Below are positions 1 through 5,411 of a stretch of DNA of 5,816 nucleotides, in pieces (positions within the stretch are counted from its first letter, which is position 1; each line of letters begins with the position of its first letter). The notes below the pieces were generated by a model. That model did not search any database. It was not told the origin of the DNA and saw nothing but the letters and a program-made list of their open reading frames with translations. The position numbers and the translations under genes were made by a program. Origin of the DNA: Alphaproteobacteria bacterium (GTDB lineage: Bacteria; Pseudomonadota; Alphaproteobacteria; UBA8366); NCBI GenBank assembly GCA_018665505.1, contig JABJCS010000277.1, positions 1 to 5,816 on the forward strand, in the 5' to 3' direction.

Positions 1-1
1 C

Positions 2-223
2 GGAGAATTGGCCCAGCGCTTACGACATCGCATGAATATGTTCTTGCCGGCTCACTTGATCGAATTGGAAGACCTGCCGAAGCTACTGAACGTTCTGCAA
101 AGAACGCATCAGGTTGGGGACATCTTGGCGCAATGGCCGGACGCGTCCCGGGACAGGCTCACGCTGACGCTCGTCTGGTTGGTGAAGATGGGGGTCGCAC
201 GTTATCACCCGGCCAAAAATTAG
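2..223 (+). CDS. C-terminal end of an unidentified protein (5' truncated by window)
   Basis: An open frame runs from the first complete codon at the window edge to a TAG at 221-223, giving 73 visible residues. Internal TTG (8) and ATG (32, 38) codons exist, but none has a Shine-Dalgarno sequence in front. I therefore read this as the tail of a gene that starts outside the window rather than a small gene. The visible part looks helical: a leucine-rich segment (ELEDLPKLLNVL), then a VGDILAQWP turn, then a hydrophobic LTLTLVWLVKMGVARY stretch. That pattern resembles a small winged-helix-like C-terminal module, but I do not recognise the family and assign no function. It converges on infA with 33 bp between the two stops. 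A short GGCC-based hairpin spans its stop codon but has no U-tract. The frame is probably real; the identity is unknown. Confidence 0.5.
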   Translation, partial: GELAQRLRHRMNMFLPAHLIELEDLPKLLNVLQRTHQVGDILAQWPDASRDRLTLTLVWLVKMGVARYHPAKN

Positions 224-256
224 GCCGACGACTAACCGGTATTCAATCGAAAGCGC

Positions 257-475
257 TTACTTGAAGCGGTAAGAGATACGACCTTTGGACATATCGTAGG
301 GCGTCATCTCGATCGTTACCTTATCGCCCTGCAGGATACGAATGCGGTGCTTGCGCATCTTCCCGGAAGTATGGGCGAGGAGTTGGTGTCCGTTCTCGAG
401 TTCCACGCGGAACATGGCGTTCGGCAACACTTCGGTCACCGTGCCATTGAATTCAATGGGTTCTTCTTTAGCCAC
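257..475 (-). CDS. infA: Translation initiation factor IF-1
   Basis: This gene encodes a complete 72-residue IF-1, the usual family length. IF-1 binds the A site of the 30S subunit and works with IF-2 and IF-3 to select initiator tRNA. The whole protein is one S1-like OB fold. Family signatures are visible: the N-terminal [14 protein letters not shown] (about residues 22-30), [14 protein letters not shown] (34-47), GDKV (50-53), the EMTPYD motif (56-61) and the C-terminal GRISYRFK. The start codon is GTG at 475-473. It is supported by GGAG on the minus strand five bases upstream and by homology beginning exactly at MAKEE. The gene lies about 97 bp downstream of the Lrp-type regulator on the same strand and could be partly co-transcribed with it, though infA normally has its own promoter. 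I saw no convincing -35/-10 pair in the gap. The infA-maf neighbourhood common in alphaproteobacteria is not present here. Confidence 0.97.
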   Translation of the reverse strand: MAKEEPIEFNGTVTEVLPNAMFRVELENGHQLLAHTSGKMRKHRIRILQGDKVTIEMTPYDMSKGRISYRFK

Positions 476-499
476 GTAATCTCCAACATCATGCTTGAG

Positions 500-546
500 A
501 CGACCCCTGCCGCCTCTCGGTTGAGCGAGAGATTAGCCCGAGTCGT
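500..546 (-). other. Nested stem-loop between the Lrp-type gene and infA
   Basis: Two nested inverted repeats lie in the gap upstream of infA. The outer arms are ACGAC (500-504) and GTCGT (542-546). The inner perfect 6-bp stem is CTCTCG (514-519) with CGAGAG (526-531) around a 6-nt loop. On the minus strand the structure follows the regulator's stop and precedes the infA Shine-Dalgarno by about 20 nt. No U-tract follows on either strand, so it is not a canonical intrinsic terminator. It may be an infA leader structure, a processing or 3'-end stabilising element, or chance. Confidence 0.3.
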
Positions 547-572
547 GCCAAAAGCAAGGATTTTGCACAAGT

Positions 573-1058
573 TCAAGGCGATTCCGACATGTCGACCGGC
601 AGCGCCGTGCGGTATTTCACCTGCTTCAAAGCGAAGCTGGAACGGATATTCGCGACCACCGGGATACGGGTGAGATGATCCATCAAGAACCGTTCGTAGG
701 CTCCTAAATCGGCGACGACGACCCGCAGTAAATAGTCCGCGTCGCCGGTCATCAGATAGCATTCCATTACTTCGGGCCGATCCAGGATCTCGCGCTCGAA
801 ATCCTCGAGCGCGGATTCGACCTGTTTCTCGAGAGACACCTGTATGAAGACGCTTAAGGTCATTCCGACCGCCGCTGGGTCAACCAGCGTCACATAACGC
901 GAAATCACACCGGTGCGTTCCAATTCCCGCACCCGACGCCAACACGGCGAGGCCGAGATGCCCGACGCTTCCGCCAGTTCCACATTGCTGACGCGGGCGT
1001 TTTCCTGCAGGACAGCCAATATCCGGCGATCTATCGCATCCAATTCCGTATTGGGCAT
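573..1058 (-). CDS. Lrp/AsnC-family transcriptional regulator
   Basis: This encodes a complete Lrp/AsnC (feast/famine) DNA-binding protein of about 161 residues, the usual length. The N-terminal winged helix-turn-helix begins at [13 protein letters not shown]. Its recognition helix lies in [18 protein letters not shown], matching the family pattern SxxxxxRxxxLexxGvI. The C-terminal RAM (AsnC-type) effector domain is seen in [19 protein letters not shown] and the ending [16 protein letters not shown]. Such proteins form dimers to hexadecamers that sense amino acids. I chose the ATG at 1058-1056 because GAGA lies 6 nt upstream. The in-frame ATG at 1070-1068 adds four residues (MRNI) but lacks a ribosome-binding site. 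The gene is divergent from the thiamine-diphosphate enzyme at 1182, the classic arrangement for a local Lrp-type regulator controlling its neighbour and itself. It resembles MdeR/BkdR-type local regulators more than global Lrp by context only; the effector cannot be read from the sequence. Confidence 0.93.
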   Translation of the reverse strand: MPNTELDAIDRRILAVLQENARVSNVELAEASGISASPCWRRVRELERTGVISRYVTLVDPAAVGMTLSVFIQVSLEKQVESALEDFEREILDRPEVMECYLMTGDADYLLRVVVADLGAYERFLMDHLTRIPVVANIRSSFALKQVKYRTALPVDMSESP

Positions 1059-1086
1059 AATATTTCTCATTCAGGGTAAGTTTTGG

Positions 1087-1101
1087 TTCAATTTTGCTGA
1101 A
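1087..1101. promoter_or_regulatory. Candidate Lrp-type operator
   Basis: An imperfect palindrome, TTCA-N7-TGAA with an AT-rich centre, sits in the gap between the regulator and the divergent E1-like gene. The right half of the local sequence (ATTTTGCTG, 1091-1099) fits the E. coli Lrp consensus YAGHAWATTWTDCTR well; the left half fits poorly. It abuts the proposed -10 and start site of the regulator, a position that would suit autoregulation. A related A/T-tract word (CAATTTTCGC, 1118-1127) recurs about 29 bp away, near three helical turns, which would suit cooperative Lrp binding. This is inference from pattern only. Confidence 0.25.
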
Positions 1102-1129
1102 TTAGACCGACACTCCGCAATTTTCGCAA
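1101..1129 (-). promoter_or_regulatory. Candidate sigma70-type promoter of the Lrp-type gene
   Basis: On the minus strand TTGCGA (1129-1124, 4/6 to TTGACA) is followed after exactly 17 bp by TCTAAT (1106-1101, 5/6 to TATAAT). Initiation would fall near 1094, leaving a leader of roughly 24-36 nt before the two possible ATG codons. I found no comparably good pair for the plus-strand E1-like gene. Its best -10-like word, TAAAAT at 1161-1166, lies too close to the start codon, so that promoter may be activator-dependent. Confidence 0.4.
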
Positions 1130-1181
1130 GGATCAACCGGTGCCAATCGGATATCTTTGATAAAATTACGGAGCCAAAAAC

Positions 1182-3557
1182 ATGTCGACGCCATTGCACC
1201 TCATCGATCCCAACAGTAGTCCGGTTGTCCCCGCCGAACGCCTGAAAATGTTGCAGGAGATCGAGAAGAAGATCCTGTGGCTTTCGGCCTGGATGATCCA
1301 CAACGCCAACCATTTACGCCCCGCGCGCGATGGCCTGAAGGTCGGCGGGCATCAGGCGAGTTGCGCCTCGGCGGCAACCTTGTTGACCGCGCTCTATATG
1401 GACGTACTACGCCCCGAAGACCGAATCGCGGTGAAGCCCCATGCGAGCCCGATTTTCCATTCGATCATGTATTTATTGGGTCGCCAGGAACGGGAGAAGA
1501 TGGAGAACTTCCGAGCTTTCGGCGGCGTGCAATCCTATCCATCGCGGACCAAGGATACGCATGATGTCGATTTCTCCACCGGCTCAGTCGGCCTCGGTGT
1601 CGCGACCACACTTTTCGCCTCCCTCGTCCAAGACTACGCCCACACCCATGGCCGCATGGCCGACGGCGTGCGCAAGGGCCGCATGGTGGCGCTGATGGGC
1701 GACGCCGAATTGGACGAAGGCAATGTCTTCGAAGCTCTGCTCGAAGGTTGGAAGCAAAAGGTCGGTAATCTGTGGTGGATCATCGATTATAACCGCCAAA
1801 GCCTCGACGGTGTGATCAATGAATTTCTGTTCACTAAAATTCAAGACTTCTTCGGCACGATGGATTGGAACGTGGTCACGCTGAAATACGGCAAGAAGCT
1901 GGAAGCCGCCTTCGAAGGCCCGGCGGGTGAGCCGCTTATGCGTTGGATCGACGAATGCCCGAACGATCTCTATTCCGCGCTGACCTTCAAGGGCGGCCCC
2001 GCCTGGCGCGATCATCTGAAACGCGGTCTGCGCGGCACCTCCGGTCTCAAGACTCTGCTCGACAGCCATGACGACGACAGCCTGCACGCCTTGATGACGA
2101 ACCTTGCCGGTCACGATATGGAATCAATCCTCGAGGCCTTTCACGCAGCCGGTGACAAGGATCAACCGCAATGTTTCGTCGCCTATACGATCAAGGGCTT
2201 CGGCATGCCGCTGCAGGGCCACAAGGATAATCACGCGGGTCTCATGAGCCTCGATCAAATGGCCGAGTTCAAGGAATACATGCAGATCGCCGACGGTGCG
2301 GAGTGGGACCCTTATGCGGGTCTAGACGCGCGCCCGGAAGAGCTGGCCGATTTCCTCGAAACGGTGCCTTTCGCCGCCTCCGAAGAGCGCCGCCACGTAG
2401 CCCCCATCGTCGACGTGCCGCAACGCTTTGAGACCAAGCCCACCGCGAAGGCCGCGACCCAATTCGCGTTCGGCCAAATTCTCTATGACATCGCGCGTCA
2501 TGACGACGCGTTGGCGGATGCCATCGTTACGACGTCGCCGGATGTCACCGTGTCCACCAATCTCGGCCCCTGGGTCAATCAGATGGGGATATTTAATCGC
2601 AAGGAACGCGCAGACGTTTTCCGAGAGGAACAAGTTGTCTCAGCTCAAAAATGGGTGCGCACCCATACGGGCAAACATTTCGAACTCGGCATCGCCGAGA
2701 ATAATTTGTTCTTGTTGCTGTCGGCGGCGGGCCTTTCCGAGCCCCTGTTCGGCGCACGGGTTCTACCCGTCGGCACGCTCTACGATCCGTTCGTTAACCG
2801 CGGCCTCGATTCGCTGTTCTATGCCTGCTATCAAGATTCGCGCTTCATGGTCGTCGGCACGCCCTCCGGCATCACGCTTGCGCCCGAAGGCGGCGCCCAT
2901 CAATCGGTCGGCACGCCTCTGGTCGGCATCGGCCTTGATCGCCTCGCTTATTTCGAGCCCGCCTTTGTCGACGAGTTATCCTCGATCATGGCTTGGGGAT
3001 TCCGGCACATGCAGGAGAAAGACGGCGGTTCCGTCTACCTGCGTCTCACGACACGCCAGATCGAACAACCGCAACGGGAGATGACCGACGCCCTGCACGA
3101 GGATATCTGCAACGGCGGCTATTGGCTGAAGCCCCCCGCTCCCGGCGCGGAACTCGCCATCGTCTATACCGGTGCCATCGCACCCGAAGCGATCGCCGCC
3201 CACGAAGCTCTTCTCGACGACGTGCCGGGCGCGGGCCTGTTGGCCGTCACCTCTCCGGACCGCTTGCATGAGAATTGGATGGCGTCACGGCGCCAGCGCG
3301 AACAGGGACAAGCCGCGCAATCCCATATCGACGGATTGCTCTCAGCCCTCGACCCGCGCGCCGCACTGGTCACGGTGCTCGACGGTCACCCGGCGACACT
3401 CTCCTGGATCGGCTCTGTCGGACGCCAACGCGTTGCCCCGCTCGGTGTCGAGAGCTATGGCCAGTCGGGCGATATTCCTGATTTGTACAAGGCCGTGGGC
3501 ATCGACGTCGACTCTATCATCGATGCGGCGGCATCGGCCTGCCTGGCGCGGCTGTAA
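1182..3557 (+). CDS. Thiamine-diphosphate 2-oxoacid dehydrogenase E1-like / transketolase-family protein (MdeB/AceE type)
   Basis: This 791-residue enzyme of the homodimeric, single-chain E1 type (AceE, MdeB) would decarboxylate a 2-oxoacid on thiamine diphosphate; databases often label such proteins 'transketolase'. The N-terminal half holds VGGHQASCASAAT (His57) and KPHASP (His87), both AceE-like. The diphosphate/Mg motif starts at G173-D174 (GDAELDEG) and closes at DYNRQSLDG (Asn204). GHKDNHAG (His347, His351) matches the AceE active-site loop, with His351 at the position of E. coli His407. The pyrimidine-binding half has ELGIAENN with Glu506 as the likely cofactor-activating glutamate, and GGAHQSVGTP (His573). 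A C-terminal transketolase-type domain follows. It is about 100 residues shorter than E. coli AceE and has no lipoyl domain, so it would need E2 and E3 encoded elsewhere. GGAG at 1170-1173, 8 nt before the ATG, fixes the start. The divergent Lrp-type gene suggests amino-acid-responsive control. The substrate (pyruvate, 2-oxobutyrate or branched-chain 2-oxoacid) is not readable; 2-oxobutyrate is a guess from the mdeR/mdeB analogy. Confidence 0.88.
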   Translation: MSTPLHLIDPNSSPVVPAERLKMLQEIEKKILWLSAWMIHNANHLRPARDGLKVGGHQASCASAATLLTALYMDVLRPEDRIAVKPHASPIFHSIMYLLGRQEREKMENFRAFGGVQSYPSRTKDTHDVDFSTGSVGLGVATTLFASLVQDYAHTHGRMADGVRKGRMVALMGDAELDEGNVFEALLEGWKQKVGNLWWIIDYNRQSLDGVINEFLFTKIQDFFGTMDWNVVTLKYGKKLEAAFEGPAGEPLMRWIDECPNDLYSALTFKGGPAWRDHLKRGLRGTSGLKTLLDSHDDDSLHALMTNLAGHDMESILEAFHAAGDKDQPQCFVAYTIKGFGMPLQGHKDNHAGLMSLDQMAEFKEYMQIADGAEWDPYAGLDARPEELADFLETVPFAASEERRHVAPIVDVPQRFETKPTAKAATQFAFGQILYDIARHDDALADAIVTTSPDVTVSTNLGPWVNQMGIFNRKERADVFREEQVVSAQKWVRTHTGKHFELGIAENNLFLLLSAAGLSEPLFGARVLPVGTLYDPFVNRGLDSLFYACYQDSRFMVVGTPSGITLAPEGGAHQSVGTPLVGIGLDRLAYFEPAFVDELSSIMAWGFRHMQEKDGGSVYLRLTTRQIEQPQREMTDALHEDICNGGYWLKPPAPGAELAIVYTGAIAPEAIAAHEALLDDVPGAGLLAVTSPDRLHENWMASRRQREQGQAAQSHIDGLLSALDPRAALVTVLDGHPATLSWIGSVGRQRVAPLGVESYGQSGDIPDLYKAVGIDVDSIIDAAASACLARL

Positions 3558-3572
3558 GGACGCTCGATCATG

Positions 3573-3593
3573 CCGGGGTCGCTATGCCCCCGG
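3573..3593. terminator. Hairpin between convergent genes, possible bidirectional terminator
   Basis: CCGGGG (3573-3578) pairs with CCCCGG (3588-3593) around a 9-nt loop, 16 bp after the stop of the E1-like gene and 20 bp past the stop of the opposing CDF gene. The stem is strong, but no T-run follows on either strand, so it lacks the hallmark of an intrinsic terminator. Its position between two converging genes is the main argument. Confidence 0.3.
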
Positions 3594-3612
3594 AAGGACG
3601 AGAATGGGAGAC

Positions 3613-4233
3613 CTACTCCGCCGGCGCCTGATGCTCATGCCGCCAATCCGCGAGCGCATGGTGGAAAAGCTTCCACGCCGCCGTCAGCGCCAATCCGGCC
3701 ATGATGAAGGCGACGATGGCATCGGGCCACCGACTGCCAAGCCAAGAGACCGCGCCCGCCGCCAAGATTACCGCGACATTGCCAATGGCGTCGTTGCGGC
3801 TGCACAGCCAGACCGAGCGCATATTACTGTCGCCGGTTCGGAACCCGAACAAGAGCGCCGCGCTCACGACATTCGCCACGAGCGCCAAGGTTCCAATCGA
3901 ACCCATCACCATGGCACCTGGGACTCCGCCTTGCATCAAATACCAGATGGTACTGCCGAGCACCCAGAGCCCGAACGCGGTCATCGAGGCGGCCTTAAGC
4001 ATCGCTGCCCCGGCACGCCATCGGAGGCTCGCTGTCAGTACCATCAAGCTGATAATGTAACTCGCTGAATCGCCGAGAAAATCGAGGGCGTCTGCTTGTA
4101 GCGAGGAAGACCCGGCGCCGATCCCTGCCGTCATCTCGACGACGAACATCGACGCGTTGATCGCCAGTACCGCCCACAAGATATTCCGGTGGGTGGCACC
4201 CGGCGGCGTGCAATGATCGTGACCATGGCCCAT
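3613..4233 (-). CDS. Short CDF-family cation transporter without a C-terminal domain
   Basis: This 206-residue inner-membrane protein resembles cation diffusion facilitators, which export divalent metals in exchange for protons. Six hydrophobic segments are visible at about 17-39, 44-66, 74-97, 107-130, 143-165 and 169-190. A metal-binding-looking N-terminus (GHGHDHC, residues 2-8) precedes them. Helix 2 carries ADALDFLGDS, placing Asp51 and Asp55 at the CDF HxxxD/DxxxD site. Helix 5 carries SRNDAIGNV, placing Asp148 and Asn152 where most zinc transporters have His and Asp. The protein ends about 15 residues after helix 6, so the ferredoxin-like cytoplasmic domain of typical 300-residue CDFs is absent. 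Short proteins of this kind occur in alphaproteobacteria, so this is probably a family form and not a truncation. The start ATG (4233-4231) has an AGG 8 nt upstream. It is the third gene of the minus-strand cluster, 88 bp after the dehydrogenase. Metal specificity is unknown. Confidence 0.85.
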   Translation of the reverse strand: MGHGHDHCTPPGATHRNILWAVLAINASMFVVEMTAGIGAGSSSLQADALDFLGDSASYIISLMVLTASLRWRAGAAMLKAASMTAFGLWVLGSTIWYLMQGGVPGAMVMGSIGTLALVANVVSAALLFGFRTGDSNMRSVWLCSRNDAIGNVAVILAAGAVSWLGSRWPDAIVAFIMAGLALTAAWKLFHHALADWRHEHQAPAE

Positions 4234-4279
4234 GCGTTAAACCTAAGAGCGGCGGAGTCGGGGATCAAGGAGCATTTCG

Positions 4280-4302
4280 CCCTCTCCCGTCGCGTGAGAG
4301 GG
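4280..4302. repeat. GAGAGGG-type intergenic hairpin between the dehydrogenase and CDF genes
   Basis: CCCTCTC (4280-4286) pairs with GAGAGGG (4296-4302) around a 9-nt loop, followed by a GGCTGAGGG word. This layout recalls the CCCTCTCCC...GGGAGAGGG...TGAGGG intergenic elements scattered through many alphaproteobacterial genomes. That resemblance is from memory and only one copy lies in the window. On the minus strand it falls between the dehydrogenase and CDF genes and could attenuate read-through or stabilise an mRNA end, but no U-tract follows there. Confidence 0.4.
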
Positions 4303-4304
4303 GG

Positions 4305-4323
4305 AGGCTGAGGGAGCCTTTTT
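4305..4323 (+). terminator. Candidate intrinsic terminator on the plus strand
   Basis: AGGCT (4305-4309) pairs with AGCCT (4315-4319) around a 5-nt loop and runs directly into five Ts (4319-4323). The stem is short. It faces the plus strand, where no gene is being transcribed. If active, it would stop antisense transcripts before they enter the dehydrogenase gene, whose stop codon it touches. Confidence 0.3.
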
Positions 4324-5407
4324 AAATCCCCGCCAACACGGCGTTCGTCACATCCGCTGTGCCCGCCGGACCACCGAAATCCGCGGTGCGCAACTCACCC
4401 CCCGCGAAAGCATTATCGACGGCCTTCTCCAGCAATGCGCCCGCTTCCACGCAATCAGGCTCGTTGTGGCGGCGACCGAGCCAATCGAGCATCATCGCGG
4501 CGGAAAGTATCATCGCTGTCGGATTTGCCTTACCTTGCCCTGCGATATCCGGCGCGGTGCCGTGCGAGGGCTGGAAGACCGCGTGCCCGTCGCCGATATC
4601 GGCCGACGGCGCGAACCCCATGCCGCCAATCAGCCCCGCCGCCAAGTCGGAGATGATATCGCCGTACATGTTCTCGGTCGGCATGACATCGAAAGTCCAC
4701 GGACGGCGAACGAGATCGAAGGCCGCCGCATCGACATAGTGATGATCGGCTTCGCAGTCCGGAAACTCGGTTGCAATTTCGTCGAAGATTTTTCGGAAGA
4801 ATGCCATCGACGCCAGAACGTTGGCTTTATCGATACAAGTGACGCGACCCGGCTTGCCGCGCGCTTTTCGTGCTTGTGCCAGCTCGAAGGAAAATCGGAA
4901 CAGCTGCTCCGACACGGAGCGCGTGATGATCTGCGTGTCCCGCGCCTCTCGGTCATCGATGACGACGCCGTTCTCACGCCCCTTAAACAAACCTTCAGTG
5001 GATTCTCGGACGATTACGAGGTCGATATCCTTGGCCCGTGGATCAGAGAGCGGCAGCGGCACACCTGGAATTGCCCGGATGGGACGAACGCCGGAGATGA
5101 GACCGAAATGCTCGCGCAATTCTATCTGCGGCGCAATTTCAGTACCGTCGTCCTTACGGATTTCGGGCCAACCACAGGCGCCCAACAGGATCGCATCAGC
5201 TTCATCGGATTTGCGGAGCGTTTCCTCCGGCAGATCACTGCCGTGCTCGCGGTAGCACATCGCGCCGGCCGGCAGAGTCTCCGGCGCCAACGCGAAAGCC
5301 TTGGTCTTCTCCTCGAGTTTCTCCAACACGACGAGGCAGGCATCCATCACTTCAACGCCGATCCCGTCGCCGGGCAATACGGCAATGCGAAACGCGTTAT
5401 CGCTCAT
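4322..5407 (-). CDS. Isocitrate/isopropylmalate-family NAD(P)-dependent dehydrogenase, substrate unassigned
   Basis: This complete 361-residue beta-decarboxylating dehydrogenase would oxidise a (2R,3S)-type hydroxyacid to a 2-oxoacid with Mg/Mn and NAD(P). Family landmarks are clear: LPGDGIGVEV (11-20), Arg98 in IELREHFG and Arg108 in GVRPIR for the malate moiety, Arg134 in RESTEGLF, Lys194 in IDKANVL, Asp226 in HHYVDAAAF, and Asp250 and Asp254 in YGDIISD for metal. The cofactor loop is HGTAPDIAGQGKANP (about 282-296). Two features argue against plain LeuB. The helix preceding Arg98 has Ile91, Gln94 and Ile95 where isopropylmalate dehydrogenase has Glu, Leu and Leu. RESTEGLF resembles the isocitrate/homoisocitrate RENTEG motif, but with Phe141 where the catalytic Tyr is expected. 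The ATG follows the pmbA stop by 4 nt, and its GGGAG Shine-Dalgarno lies inside the end of pmbA, so translation is probably coupled. No leucine-pathway genes are nearby. The family call is firm; the substrate is open. Confidence 0.9.
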   Translation of the reverse strand: MSDNAFRIAVLPGDGIGVEVMDACLVVLEKLEEKTKAFALAPETLPAGAMCYREHGSDLPEETLRKSDEADAILLGACGWPEIRKDDGTEIAPQIELREHFGLISGVRPIRAIPGVPLPLSDPRAKDIDLVIVRESTEGLFKGRENGVVIDDREARDTQIITRSVSEQLFRFSFELAQARKARGKPGRVTCIDKANVLASMAFFRKIFDEIATEFPDCEADHHYVDAAAFDLVRRPWTFDVMPTENMYGDIISDLAAGLIGGMGFAPSADIGDGHAVFQPSHGTAPDIAGQGKANPTAMILSAAMMLDWLGRRHNEPDCVEAGALLEKAVDNAFAGGELRTADFGGPAGTADVTNAVLAGI

Positions 5408-5411
5408 GTGG

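Noticed and set aside
210..227. CGGCC/GGCCG hairpin over the stop of the first plus-strand gene as a terminator
   Set aside because: Five base pairs with no T-run on either strand; chance is a sufficient explanation.
254..268. Short hairpin at the end of infA (CGCTT/AAGCG) as an intrinsic terminator
   Set aside because: The stem is only 5 bp, it overlaps the infA stop codon, and the following minus-strand sequence has only a weak CTTTC run.
436..762. 108-codon minus-strand frame overlapping infA and the Lrp-type gene
   Set aside because: It overlaps the C-terminal coding part of the regulator and the infA start in another frame, and reads as arginine-rich noise.
1161..1166. TAAAAT as the -10 element of the E1-like gene
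   Set aside because: Initiation would fall within or past the ribosome-binding site at 1170-1173, and there is no matching -35 about 17 bp upstream.
1071..1313. Minus-strand 80-codon frame across the divergent regulatory gap
   Set aside because: It overlaps the N-terminus of the E1-like gene and the AT-rich regulatory region, and no recognisable protein results.
1584..2114. 176-codon minus-strand open frame inside the E1-like gene
   Set aside because: It is antisense to the thiamine-diphosphate binding region, which is strongly conserved on the plus strand, and it has no ribosome-binding site or motif.
3172..4068. 298-codon plus-strand open frame spanning the end of the E1-like gene and the CDF gene
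   Set aside because: It runs out of frame through the E1 C-terminus and antisense to the CDF gene. Its composition (Arg, Pro, Ser rich) and lack of any recognisable motif mark it as a shadow.
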